Notes under the pieces: generated by a model
What the model was told of the DNA's origin: nothing
Databases searched by the model: none
The model's input: the letters and a program-made list of their open reading frames with translations, nothing else
Origin: Notolepis coatsorum
Lineage: Eukaryota > Chordata > Actinopteri > Aulopiformes > Paralepididae
DNA length: 64,000 nt
Assembly (NCBI GenBank): GCA_963971535.1
Contig: OZ020593.1
Span: 14,916,904-14,980,903 of the forward strand
Direction of reading: 5' to 3'
Shown: positions 56,214-64,000 of the stretch, in pieces
Layout: every line of letters starts with the position of its first letter
Numbering within the stretch: the first letter of the stretch is position 1
Made by a program: the position numbers and the translations under genes

Positions 56214-56512
56214 TTAAATACACAAGAATCTGTCCCGCGGCGTGAGTGGACCCACTGTCTGTGAGTGACTCTGCTTTGGTCCAATCACATTCCCCATCCA
56301 CAGTCTGCGAATCAGAGGCAGAGTAGGGCGGGTCTTCACAGCACGTCATGTGACATATGCGCCAATCGTGTGACAGCGGTGCTCCGTCGTTACAGCCTCG
56401 TCTGCACAGAGAATTCCACCCCAAAACGCTCGTCTAAACGCAAAATTAAAAGTGAAACCGCAAGAGACTTTTGCGTTTCTGTTCACAAAACGCTCGTCTA
56501 AACGTAGCCTTA

Positions 56513-56973
56513 ATAGCGAACTTGACATAATCAAACAAGCAAGCTAGCTGGCTGCTGTCGTTGCTAACAGCTAGATATTTGCGAGTCGCAGCAGGCTAAC
56601 GTTATTTCCAGGAACAAAAGCGGAACAAAAGCATTCATTCCCAAAGTTACATTGTTGATGCTAGAAAAGTCTGAGCTTCCACGTGACGTTTTGTTTTTAC
56701 TTAAATAGCCAACGTGAAATCCTTAAACAAGCGAGCTAGCTGGCGAGCTAGTCAATGCTAACGGCTAACGCTAGTGGACCAGTGGAACGTAAAGCATTCA
56801 TTCCGAAGGTTACATCACTGAAATGTGGACTTAGTGAAACAACATGTCAAACGAGATCTCCGGGTCTCTCTTTCTTCATCTTTCTTTTCTCCCAGCTGTT
56901 AACAGACTGTTATGCTACCTGGCTAGCTAGCGAGCGAGCTGTACCCAGCATGTCAATACTTTTACCAACTAAC
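56513..56973. other. non-coding, CTAGC-rich
   Basis: Repeated GCTAGCTGGC and GCTAACG motifs, nothing else; ends at the assembly gap. Confidence 0.4.
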
Positions 56974-57173
56974 NNNNNNNNNNNNNNNNNNNNNNNNNNN
57001 NNNNNNNNNNNNNNNNNNNNNNNNNNNNNNNNNNNNNNNNNNNNNNNNNNNNNNNNNNNNNNNNNNNNNNNNNNNNNNNNNNNNNNNNNNNNNNNNNNNN
57101 NNNNNNNNNNNNNNNNNNNNNNNNNNNNNNNNNNNNNNNNNNNNNNNNNNNNNNNNNNNNNNNNNNNNNNNNN
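56974..57173. other. assembly gap (200 N)
   Basis: Exactly 200 N, a placeholder size. The right flank is a C-rich run, suggesting a homopolymer blocked assembly. Confidence 0.99.
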
Positions 57174-57239
57174 CCCCCCCCCCCACCCCACCTACCCAAC
57201 CTCCTCCAATATACAGTTTCTACATCAAATGTATATACC

Positions 57240-57490
57240 CTCTTTTTTAGAATTTTTTTGTATCACAAACAGTACTGTATTTGTAAATCTGTAGATGTAT
57301 AGATGTAGCAGTACTGTCTATCTGTATGTCGTGTGTGTCATATATGTTATGATGAATTGAAAATGGGGGACCCTGATGTAAACAAGACGAAAGTCTTTCT
57401 CTGGTCTGCATCCCCTTAACAATTGTGTCTATTGAGCTGTACTGTATTGTACCCATTCTGCAATCTGTTAATAAAGTTTTCAATCAATAA
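57240..57490 (+). mobile_element. LINE B 3' UTR, sense copy
   Basis: GGGGGACCCTGATGTAAACA, GGTCTGCATCCCCTTAACAA, TACTGTATTGTACCCATTCT, then TCTGTTAATAAAGTTTTCAA. This is the complement of the 3' end at 50646-50800. Shorter sense copies are at 58070-58180 and 60175-60225; AATAAA serves as poly(A) signal. Confidence 0.8.
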
Positions 57491-58069
57491 ATAATGCCAG
57501 ACTGACTGTATTGCTGGCGGTACGTTTCCAGCAGCTTATCTTCCGCTTACAACTGTGTCTTTACGTCCAGTAATCTGCTTTGTATTAAGAAATCAATAGG
57601 CTACGGTCACCACGGTCGTAACACCCCGTGTGAAATCATAAATCATAGAAGGCGCAGTGGTATTTGTACACTGACTGCATTACAATGCAATATGCCTCAT
57701 AAAATGTTACAGTGAGTCCTCAGCCCGGCCCGTATAATTTCCCCTGTCAGACCACGGCTGAAAAAGAGTGAAAGTAAATATCTTATCAAAGAGTAAAATA
57801 TATCTTTATCAGCTGCTGCACAATTGATATGAATAATAGCAGCCCCCCGCCCCCCCCCCCCCCCCCTCCGGAATACTGCTGGATCTGCTTGCAATGAGGA
57901 AATTCATGTAGAAGAATTTATTTAATCTAATACTGACAAAGTGTTTTTAATTTGTCACGCTTGGTAACAAACGGTTATCGATTTGTCGTTTCTTATTATT
58001 TGTGAACGTCCCTCTCTCTCCCAAAGGCTTTACAGCTTAATGCTGACAATTCAGAGCTCTTTTCTCTCT
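57491..58069. other. non-coding with poly(C)
   Basis: A run of about 20 C at 57848-57867; no gene seen. Confidence 0.4.
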
Positions 58070-58180
58070 GGTCAAGACAAACGTCTTTCTCTGGTCTGCA
58101 TCCCCTTAACAATTGTGTGTATTGAGCCGTACTGTATTGTACCCATTCTGCAATCTGTTAAATAAAGTTTTCATTCATTC
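58070..58180 (+). mobile_element. LINE B 3' tail
   Basis: GACAAACGTCTTTCTCTGGT through CAATCTGTTAAATAAAGTTT, ending in (TTCA)n target-type repeats. Confidence 0.8.
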
Positions 58181-58549
58181 ATTCAGTCTCTTTTGGAGTG
58201 AACGTAGTGAAGGTGTCCACAGGGGGGGGGGAGTTACAGAAAATACCCTGTTTTTGTCCAGTTCAAACCACCAGCCATCTGAACCTCTCTCTAAGACTAC
58301 TAACTGATTTATTGTTCAGATCCGATTATTTTAGTTTGGCTGTGTTGACATTTTTATTTTTGATGTGGCCAATATCAGACTCCAGTGTGAACTGGTCACA
58401 TGATGCTCCTGAACTTGACCCACATGCAGCAAATGAACAATAACGATGATGGACGTAAACACGGAGGACACTGAAGTCACAGTTGATGGTTTAATTCACA
58501 CAAGTTGGAATACAGTGGAGGGCAGCTAATTAAAAACAAGCCACACCTG

Positions 58550-58785
58550 GGGAGCTCCAGTAGCTCACCACGTACCTCGAGCGCTATTTCGGCGCCGGGG
58601 ACAACCGTGCTCGTCACGGATCTGGGGTTTAGCGAGTTCGAATCCCGGACTGCAGCCGTGCCTTTCCCAGAGTGTCTTCCCCCCCCATCTGAACCCTTTC
58701 AGCCTGTTTCTGTCGGTCATCCTTGACCAGAATAAATGCGATAAACGTATAAAAGAGCCAGGGAAATGGCCAAAGTTTAAAAAAA
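58550..58785 (+). mobile_element. tRNA-derived SINE with 18-bp TSD
   Basis: The head has CCAGTAGCTCACCACG (A box) and GCGAGTTCGAATCCCGG (B box), the end is an A-rich tail. AAAAACAAGCCACACCTG is repeated exactly at 58532-58549 and 58786-58803. A long, A-starting duplication is the mark of LINE-mediated retroposition. It lies 220 bp upstream of the MAST exon at 59007, in sense orientation. Confidence 0.92.
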
Positions 58786-59006
58786 AAAAACAAGCCACAC
58801 CTGTATCGGATTTAGGAAACCACATTATGAAAGTGGTCCAAATCGGAATAGAAAAGATCATGATTCCATGTGATTTGTGCCGTTCACACTGTTGTGAAAA
58901 AAAAACCCAGACCTGAGTCACATTATGACTGAGCAAACAAAATGTGGGCCACCTTTGGCCGCAGCAGTGTGAACGTAGCCTGATGTTGGTGTCTGTGTTT
59001 CCACAG

Positions 59007-59095
59007 TTGCAGAACGAGTAACAGAAAGAGCTTGATCGGAGGCGGCCCGTCCTCAGCGCTGCCACGACCCCACTCCCCACTCTCATCACACACAG
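59007..59095 (+). CDS. mast4-like: MAST-family kinase, N-terminal exon
   Basis: An 89-nt exon between GTGTTTCCACAG and GTAAGCAC. After one leading base (T) it reads [16 protein letters not shown] then [13 protein letters not shown] and ends with G (phase 1). [10 protein letters not shown] followed by LPRPHSPL is diagnostic of MAST1-4. The middle ([17 protein letters not shown]) fits MAST4 best as I recall it, ahead of MAST2 (SLIVTSS..) and MAST1 (SLILTS..). The encoded segment is the disordered, phosphosite-rich region before DUF1908; S/T-P and RKS sites are visible. The next exon should begin G-N-S-P..SPRNFSP and is not in the window. Splice sites, phase and protein match agree with 32352-32383. 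Confidence 0.92.
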
Positions 59096-59136
59096 GTAAG
59101 CACATGTGTACTGTGCACGTGTTCATTCTGTGTATT

Positions 59137-59139
<3 letters not shown>

Positions 59140-59170
<31 letters not shown>
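59140..59170. repeat. (TG)n microsatellite
   Basis: About 14 TG units just inside the intron after the 59007 exon. Confidence 0.9.
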
Positions 59171-59301
59171 GGGGCTTTCTCCAGGATTTTCAAACAAGAC
59201 GGCGCTGCCTGAGTCTCAACTAGGGGCTGTGTCCCCCGTTTTGCAGAGGCAAATAAATGAGCAATAAAGGAACCCATTTGTTGTAAGGTCCTGCAACTTA
59301 A

Positions 59302-59464
59302 AGGAACACGCCAACATTTTGGGAAAGAGACGAGAAGATGGATACCAGTTTCCTCTCTCTGTGCGTTCAGTATAGAAAGCTATCTGGCTGCACGTTAGCC
59401 TAGCTTAGCACAATGAATGGAAGCGGACAGTGCCGGTTAGCCTTCGGGAGAGGTGTTAGTTGGA
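59302..59464. mobile_element. TTAA-flanked fold-back element, copy 3
   Basis: Follows TTAA (59298-59301) with AAGGAACACGCCAACATT; shares GATACCAGTTTCCTCTCTCT, AGCTATCTGGCTGCACG and CACAATGAATGGAAG with the other copies. One arm only. Confidence 0.7.
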
Positions 59465-59504
59465 CAGTGGCAGGTCTGAGGGGCAGTGACTGGCAGGTCT
59501 GAGG

Positions 59505-60227
59505 CAGGGCTGTACGCTAAGCTTTTTCACTAGGGGCACACTTGCCCCTAAATGAGAAATTTAGGGGCAAAGAATATTTTTTAGGGGCACATTTTTAAAT
59601 AACTATTTTACCATTATAGTAGGGCTGGGCGATATGGCCTCTAAATGATATCGCGATATTTTTTGGCCATATCACGTAACACGATATATATCGCAATATT
59701 TTTACATTTCCTCTAAAGCACTTAAAAATGCTTGATTTAACCCTTTGATGCATACAGTCACGCCAATATGATGATTATAATAAGTCCCTGCAACATATGT
59801 TTGCATTATTAAACCATGAAGATGCTTTAAAAAATAATTTAATGAAAATGTACTAAGAGTAGTCTACTGACACACTAATAAAAAATGTATTTACATCTAA
59901 GACCATTTATATAAAAACTTTTGGGTGCCTTTTTTTGCACAGTACTGTGTTTTCTATCCACTTTAGCCAAACACACACATATATATATATATATACACAC
60001 ACACTACTCTGAGAAAATAATAATCACACACACAAAGGGATAATGGCTTATAGCAGACTTAATTATTTTAGAATATTTCAGATAATGAAATTAAATGTTT
60101 ATATCATCAACTATCCAGTTAGTATGTATACTGTCTGTAACGTTTGGCTACTTTAAATCATTGAATGTAGAGAGAGCTGTACTGTATTGTACCCATTCTG
60201 CAATCTGCTAATAAAGTTTTCAATCAG

Positions 60228-60264
<37 letters not shown>

Positions 60265-60818
60265 GCGTTTTGATCGTCTAAGCTGCCGTAGGTGATGACG
60301 TCACACTCGAATGTAAACAGGGCGCGTTTAACAGACGGAGATGGAAAGTGGATGATATACAGTAACAGAAACGAATAACCAATAAATATGAAGTTATGTT
60401 TAAACTTCTGTTGTCAAGCGTTGTCAATATAACCCACCCCCTTTCCTCCCGAATGGAACTAGTGTTGTGGAGTCCGCTTTGACTGGTGTACAGGGTTAGC
60501 AGCAGCTAACGCTAGTTAGCTTAGCATAATCCTAATGGATACCGTGGATAGCAGCTAACGTTAGCCCATTGCTCGTGTCAATCAAATTGCATGTTATTAA
60601 AGGTCCGCGCTGGTCTGTCTAATGAAATTACAACCGCAACATTATGCCCTGGTTGTAGGCTAATGTTTTATCCAATTTGTATGGATTAATTTAGGAGTGA
60701 AATGCGAATGAAGGGTTGCAATCACTACTCGCAAGCTTGCCCCCAGATGATATTTTCCACTCGCACCGGCCAGATTAGGGGGCAATTTGCGACGAGATGA
60801 TCGCAGTGTACAGCCCTG
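59505..60818. mobile_element. 1.3-kb DNA element with CAGGGCTGTACGC ends, inserted in a minisatellite
   Basis: Left end CAGGGCTGTACGCTAAGC; right end TCGCAGTGTACAGCCCTG. Minisatellite units lie on both sides, with TGAGG repeated at the borders. Inside are the left end of the GGGCGATAT hAT family (59620), a LINE B tail (60175-60225) with a (GA)n run, and GCTAACG-rich sequence. GGGGCACACTTGCCCCTAA near 59543 forms a hairpin. Superfamily uncertain (hAT-like). Confidence 0.65.
59620..59710. mobile_element. hAT left end (GGGCGATAT family)
   Basis: TAGGGCTGGGCGATATGGCC as at 37862; no right end found. Confidence 0.65.
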
Positions 60819-62160
60819 TGAGGGGCAGAGACTGGCTGCTCTGAGGGCCAGTGACTGGCAGGTCTGAGAGGCAGAGACTGGCAGGTCTGAGAGGCAGAGA
60901 CTGGCAGGTCTGAGGGCCAGTGACTGGCAGGTCTGAGAGGCAGAGACTGGCAGGTCTGAGAGGCAGAGACTGGCAGGTCTGAAGGGCAGTGACTGGCAGG
61001 TCTGAGAGGCAGAGACTGGCTGCTCTGAGGGCCAGTGACTGGCAGGTCTGAGAGGCAGAGACTGGCTGCTCTGAGGGCCAGTGACTGGCAGGTCTGAGAG
61101 GCAGTGACTGGCAGGTCTGAGAGGCAGAGACTGGCTGCTCTGAGGGCCAGTGACTGGCAGGTCTGAGAGGCAGTGACTGGCAGGTCTGAGGGGCAGTGAC
61201 TGGCAGGTCTGAGGGCCAGTGACTGGCAGGTCTGAGAGGCAGTGACTGGCAGGTCTGAGAGGCAGTGACTGGCAGGTCTGAGAGGCAGTGACTGGCAGGT
61301 CTGAGGGCCAGTGACTGGCAGGTCTGAGAGGCAGTGACTGGCAGGTCTGAGAGGCAGAGACTGGCTGCTCTGAGGGCCAGTGACTGGCAGGTCTGAGGGG
61401 CAGTGACTGGCAGGTCTGAGAGGCAGAGACTGGCAGGTCTGAGGGGTAGTGACTGGCAGGTCTGAGGGCCAGTGACTGGCAGGTCTGAGGGGCAGTGACT
61501 GGCAGGTCTGAGAGGCAGAGACTGGCAGGTCTGAGGGGTAGTGACTGGCAGGTCTGAGGGGCAGTGGCTGGCAGGTCTGAGGGGCAGTGACTGGCAGGTC
61601 TGAGGGGCAGAGACTGGCAGGTCTGAGGGGCAGTGACTGGCAGGTCTGAGGGGCAGTGACTGGCAGGTCTGAGGGGCAGTGACTGGCAGGTCTGAGGGGC
61701 AGTGACTGGCAGGTCTGAGGGGCAGAGACTGGCAGGTCTGAGGGGCAGAGACTGGCAGGTCTGAGGGTAGTGATGCATGATATATCAGCCGCCGATATAA
61801 TATCGGCCGATATGGCAGTTTTTTTACACATCGGTATCGGTCCGATATCAAGATAGGACCGATATTAAAAAATAAATAAAAATAAAATTATTTGTCTTTT
61901 TTCTTTTTACATGTTTTGGTCTTAAATAGTTTCAAAATATCAGTAATTTCTGAAAATAAGTTACAAAAGTAAAAAAAAGTATGCGTTTTGGAAAATAGCT
62001 CTTTATTTGATTATCATAAAAAAGTTTTTTCTATACAGAGATATCGACATCTGTAAATATCGGTATCGGCCAGAACAGCAATATTAATATCGGTTATCGG
62101 TATCTGCCACAATTTTCACATCGGTGCATCACTATCTGAGGGCCAGTGACTGGCAGGCCC
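60819..62160. repeat. 23-bp minisatellite, split by a hAT
   Basis: About 41 copies of GAGGGGCAGTGACTGGCAGG plus TCT (variants GAGAGGCAGAGACTGG, GCTGCTCTGAGGGCCAG). Interrupted by the hAT at 61768-62134, one or two units resume after it, and two units occur left of the element at 59466-59504. The 358-372-codon minus-strand frames are artefacts of a stop-free unit. Confidence 0.95.
61768..62134. mobile_element. hAT MITE with perfect TSD inside the minisatellite
   Basis: TIRs TAGTGATGCATGATATATC and (inverted) TAGTGATGCACCGATGTG; TCTGAGGG at 61760-61767 and 62135-62142. The duplication is a piece of the 23-bp unit. Confidence 0.92.
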
Positions 62161-62382
62161 GAGGGGCAGCGATTGTGATTGTGACGGAGGCGGAAGTGGA
62201 GGCCCACAGGGGGAGGAAATGCACAGGAGGGGGGGAGGCCTCGTTGAGCACAGGGCGGTTTTGTTTCCTGCCATTGGCGGCGCGGCGATAACGGAACCAC
62301 CCCCCCAGCCAGCTCTCAGACAGCTCTCAGAGAGCTCAGTGTTGCAACTCGACAGACGAGAGAGAGAACTATAGACCTCGAG
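62161..62382 (+). promoter_or_regulatory. candidate promoter and 5' UTR of a second alternative MAST first exon
   Basis: GC-rich with an inverted CCAAT box (ATTGG, 62273-62277), a GC box (GGGCGG, 62253-62258) and no TATA box. CAGCTCTCAGACAGCTCTCA then GAGAGCTCAG follows as a possible 5' UTR. Signals are individually weak; together with the ATG and donor that follow they suggest a TATA-less promoter. Confidence 0.45.
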
Positions 62383-62497
62383 ATGATGAACTACGAGTCG
62401 GAAAGCCACGGCGACGACGACGACGATCTCTCTAACGAGCGTTCGCAGCTCTGGGAGGACCTGACGGTGTGGCACAGGCGCAATGTGGGCACCATGG
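62383..62497 (+). CDS. candidate alternative first coding exon
   Basis: The frame reads MMNYESESHGDDDDD, LSNERSQLWEDLTVWH, RRNVGTM and one base G, then GTAAGAG, a consensus 5' splice site. Codon usage and the acidic-then-amphipathic composition look protein-coding. It ends in phase 1 with G, exactly like the MAST exon at 59007, so both could splice to the same next exon (expected to start G-N-S-P). I do not recognise the peptide. It could instead start a different gene, or be exon 1 of an unrelated transcript in the intron. The start is the first ATG after the GC-rich block; a second ATG follows immediately. Confidence 0.6.
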
Positions 62498-63551
62498 GTA
62501 AGAGAAACGTCTACCCGCTTTAGTGTAACCGCTGATTACCGTGTGTTTATTTGACATATCCTCCTCAGTGTGATGGACGACGTGCAGTAAGTAGGCTCTC
62601 TTCTGACGAAGCAAAATGGTATCCGTTTGTCTTTTTCGAATGATCTCCCACTCCGGCGGATTTGATGATTTACTTAAAAAAAGAAGCGCTTCCACACTTC
62701 ATAAAAACTCCAAACGATCTGTTTTGTCTCGTTAACATCCCCCGCCCCCCCCCCCCTCCCTGTGCGCGCGCTGCTCCACTTAGAGAACGTCCTCGACAGT
62801 CATGCCAGACGCACGGCCTCTGCTCACAGGTTGTACCGCGAAGGCGATTATACTGATCATCACTCGCGATTAAATTACCGTTCCAATTAAACGGGTGACA
62901 TTCAACACCCCCCGTAAAACGAGCCCCGACGACGTCTCCGCCGGTCGGTCCCCCGGTGTCGTGAGGTCCCGTCGCTATCGTCACAGCGGGGGGGGCGTTG
63001 TTGTTGCCCTTGGTTAATTAACTGTTTGCGCTACCGCTTCGCCGATGGAGGTAATTACCCCTAATTAACATGTCACCTTATTGGTGAGGGAGCACGGGGG
63101 GGGGGGGGGGTAATTGGTGTCTTTCAGGAAACCCCCCTGCAGTTTCATGTGTTTAGTTGCCCGGGGCTGTCGTACTAGAAGCAGCAGGGCTTTCTGGGTA
63201 ATAAAGTGGGCGCTGCCCATATGGAGCCGCGGAGGAGTCAGCCGGAGCCCTCTGTGGTTGGTAGAGGGGGGGGGGGGGGGACGCCTCGGGCTTCAGACGC
63301 TCTCTGTTAGACTTGCCCCCCCCCCCCCCCCCCTCCCCTGAAGAACCCCACTTTATGAACCGTAACGGAATTGCAGTTCTTGAATATAGCTTCATTCATG
63401 GTCATTGTCTTGTTTGCTTTTTGTGACGTGATGAAGAAAGACAAAATAATAATAATACACTAATCTTCTGACTGTCTTCTACTATCATGCACTCTTCCTA
63501 CTTTACTAATATAACTATATAATTTACTACACACTATGCTAATATGTCTAT
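62498..63551. other. intronic non-coding, with poly(C)/poly(G) runs
   Basis: TAATTAACTGTTTGCGCTAC and GGTAATTACCCCTAATTAAC (63015-63070) contain several TAATTA cores, as in homeodomain sites of conserved enhancers; unproven. Homopolymer runs at 62744, 63097, 63267 and 63317. Confidence 0.35.
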
Positions 63552-63652
63552 CAGGGATGTCCCGATCGCATTTTTTTGCTTCCGATCCCGATCATGTGAT
63601 TTTTAGTATCTGCCGATACCGATTTTTCCCGATCCGATCTTTCGGCAATGCA
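63552..63652. mobile_element. hAT left end, truncated
   Basis: CAGGGATGTCCCGATCGCAT then TGCTTCCGATCCCGATCATG, a fish hAT MITE terminus; cut off by a TTAA-type end at 63653. Confidence 0.6.
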
Positions 63653-63688
63653 TTAACCCTTTCACTGCCACACTGCCACACGACAGCT
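63653..63688. mobile_element. TTAA/CCCTTTCACTGCCACAC end, copy 4
   Basis: TTAACCCTTTCACTGCCACA then CTGCCACACGACAG, the same terminus as 56136-56163, here as a single end. Confidence 0.6.
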
Positions 63689-64000
63689 AATATGTCTCTA
63701 CTACTATGCTAATATGTCTCTACTACTATGCTAATATGTCTCTACTACTATGCTAATATGTCTCTACTACTATGCTAATATGTCTCTACTACTATGCTAA
63801 TATATCTCTACTAGTACTATGCTAATATGTCTCTACTACTATGCTAATATGTCTCTACTAGTACTATGCTAATATGTCTCTACTACTATGCTAATATGTC
63901 TCTACTACTATGCTAATATGTCTCTACTACTATGCTAATATGTCTCGACTACTATGCTAATATGTCTCGACTACTATGCTAATATGTCTCGACTACTATG
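63689..64000. repeat. 22-bp minisatellite running off the window
   Basis: About 14 copies of CTACTACTATGCTAATATGT plus CT, with CTAG or CGA variants; continues past 64000. Same motif in degenerate form at 40380-41042 and 63500-63550. Confidence 0.95.

Larger units (their letters stand above)
55595..56509. mobile_element. Harbinger-like non-autonomous element carrying an 18S rRNA piece
   Basis: Left end GGCCCCGTTTAGACGGAAAC; right end CGCTCGTCTAAACGTAGCC. TTA lies on both sides (55592-55594; 56510-56512), the 3-bp target of PIF/Harbinger. Subterminal copies of ACGCTCGTCTAAACG at both right-hand positions (56427, 56490). The interior holds an antisense 18S rRNA fragment (55966-56073) and a TTAA-flanked palindrome (56140-56213). 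No transposase. Confidence 0.75.

Noticed and set aside
60660-61851. Three overlapping minus-strand frames of 358-372 codons rich in SLPLRPAS
   Set aside because: They are translations of the 23-bp minisatellite, and frame extensions run into a transposon.

Overview
The window looks like teleost fish nuclear DNA. It is AT-rich and made mostly of transposon remnants typical of ray-finned fish: many short hAT derivatives with 8-bp target-site duplications, L2-type and other LINE 3' ends, tRNA-derived SINEs, TTAA-flanked palindromes, Harbinger-like and CACTA-like elements. It also holds long micro- and minisatellites, poly(G)/poly(C) tracts and one 200-N assembly gap (56974-57173). Nothing bacterial, viral or CRISPR-like is present. 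Almost every long open frame is an artefact of a tandem repeat whose unit carries no stop codon, or a piece of a dead transposon.

The real gene is small and easily missed. Two short plus-strand exons with textbook splice sites, 32352-32383 (KELSLPRRGS...) and 59007-59095 ([16 protein letters not shown] then [13 protein letters not shown]), join in phase to give the conserved N-terminal segment of MAST-family kinases (microtubule-associated serine/threonine kinases; the wording is closest to MAST4 as I remember it). They are separated by a 26.6-kb intron. Two further putative coding first exons lie at 51888-51934, phase-compatible with the 59007 exon, and at 62383-62497, phase-compatible with the next, unseen MAST exon. 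Each follows a GC- or GA-rich promoter-like stretch, suggesting one gene with three nested transcription starts. DUF1908, kinase and PDZ exons must lie to the right of the window. Whether the first 32 kb is upstream intron or intergenic DNA cannot be told.

Layout. 1-15.1 kb: dispersed repeats, including a hAT copy with scrambled transposase pieces and a CACTA insertion (5674-7017), a near-perfect 450-bp tandem duplication (7882-8780) and several LINE 3' ends. 15.1-25.07 kb: one 10-kb minisatellite of 17- and 19-bp units with 2.3-kb and 1.1-kb higher-order blocks. 25.07-32.35 kb: repeats, a 68-bp minisatellite and a SINE. 32.35-59.1 kb: the MAST intron, with a Harbinger-like element carrying tRNA-like and telomere-like sequence, a SINE swollen by a 42-bp minisatellite, a hAT containing an L2 LINE, a 2.26-kb tandem duplication, and a Harbinger-like element carrying an 18S rRNA fragment. 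59.1-64 kb: the next MAST intron, a 23-bp minisatellite split by two transposons, the third candidate first exon and a 22-bp minisatellite at the edge.
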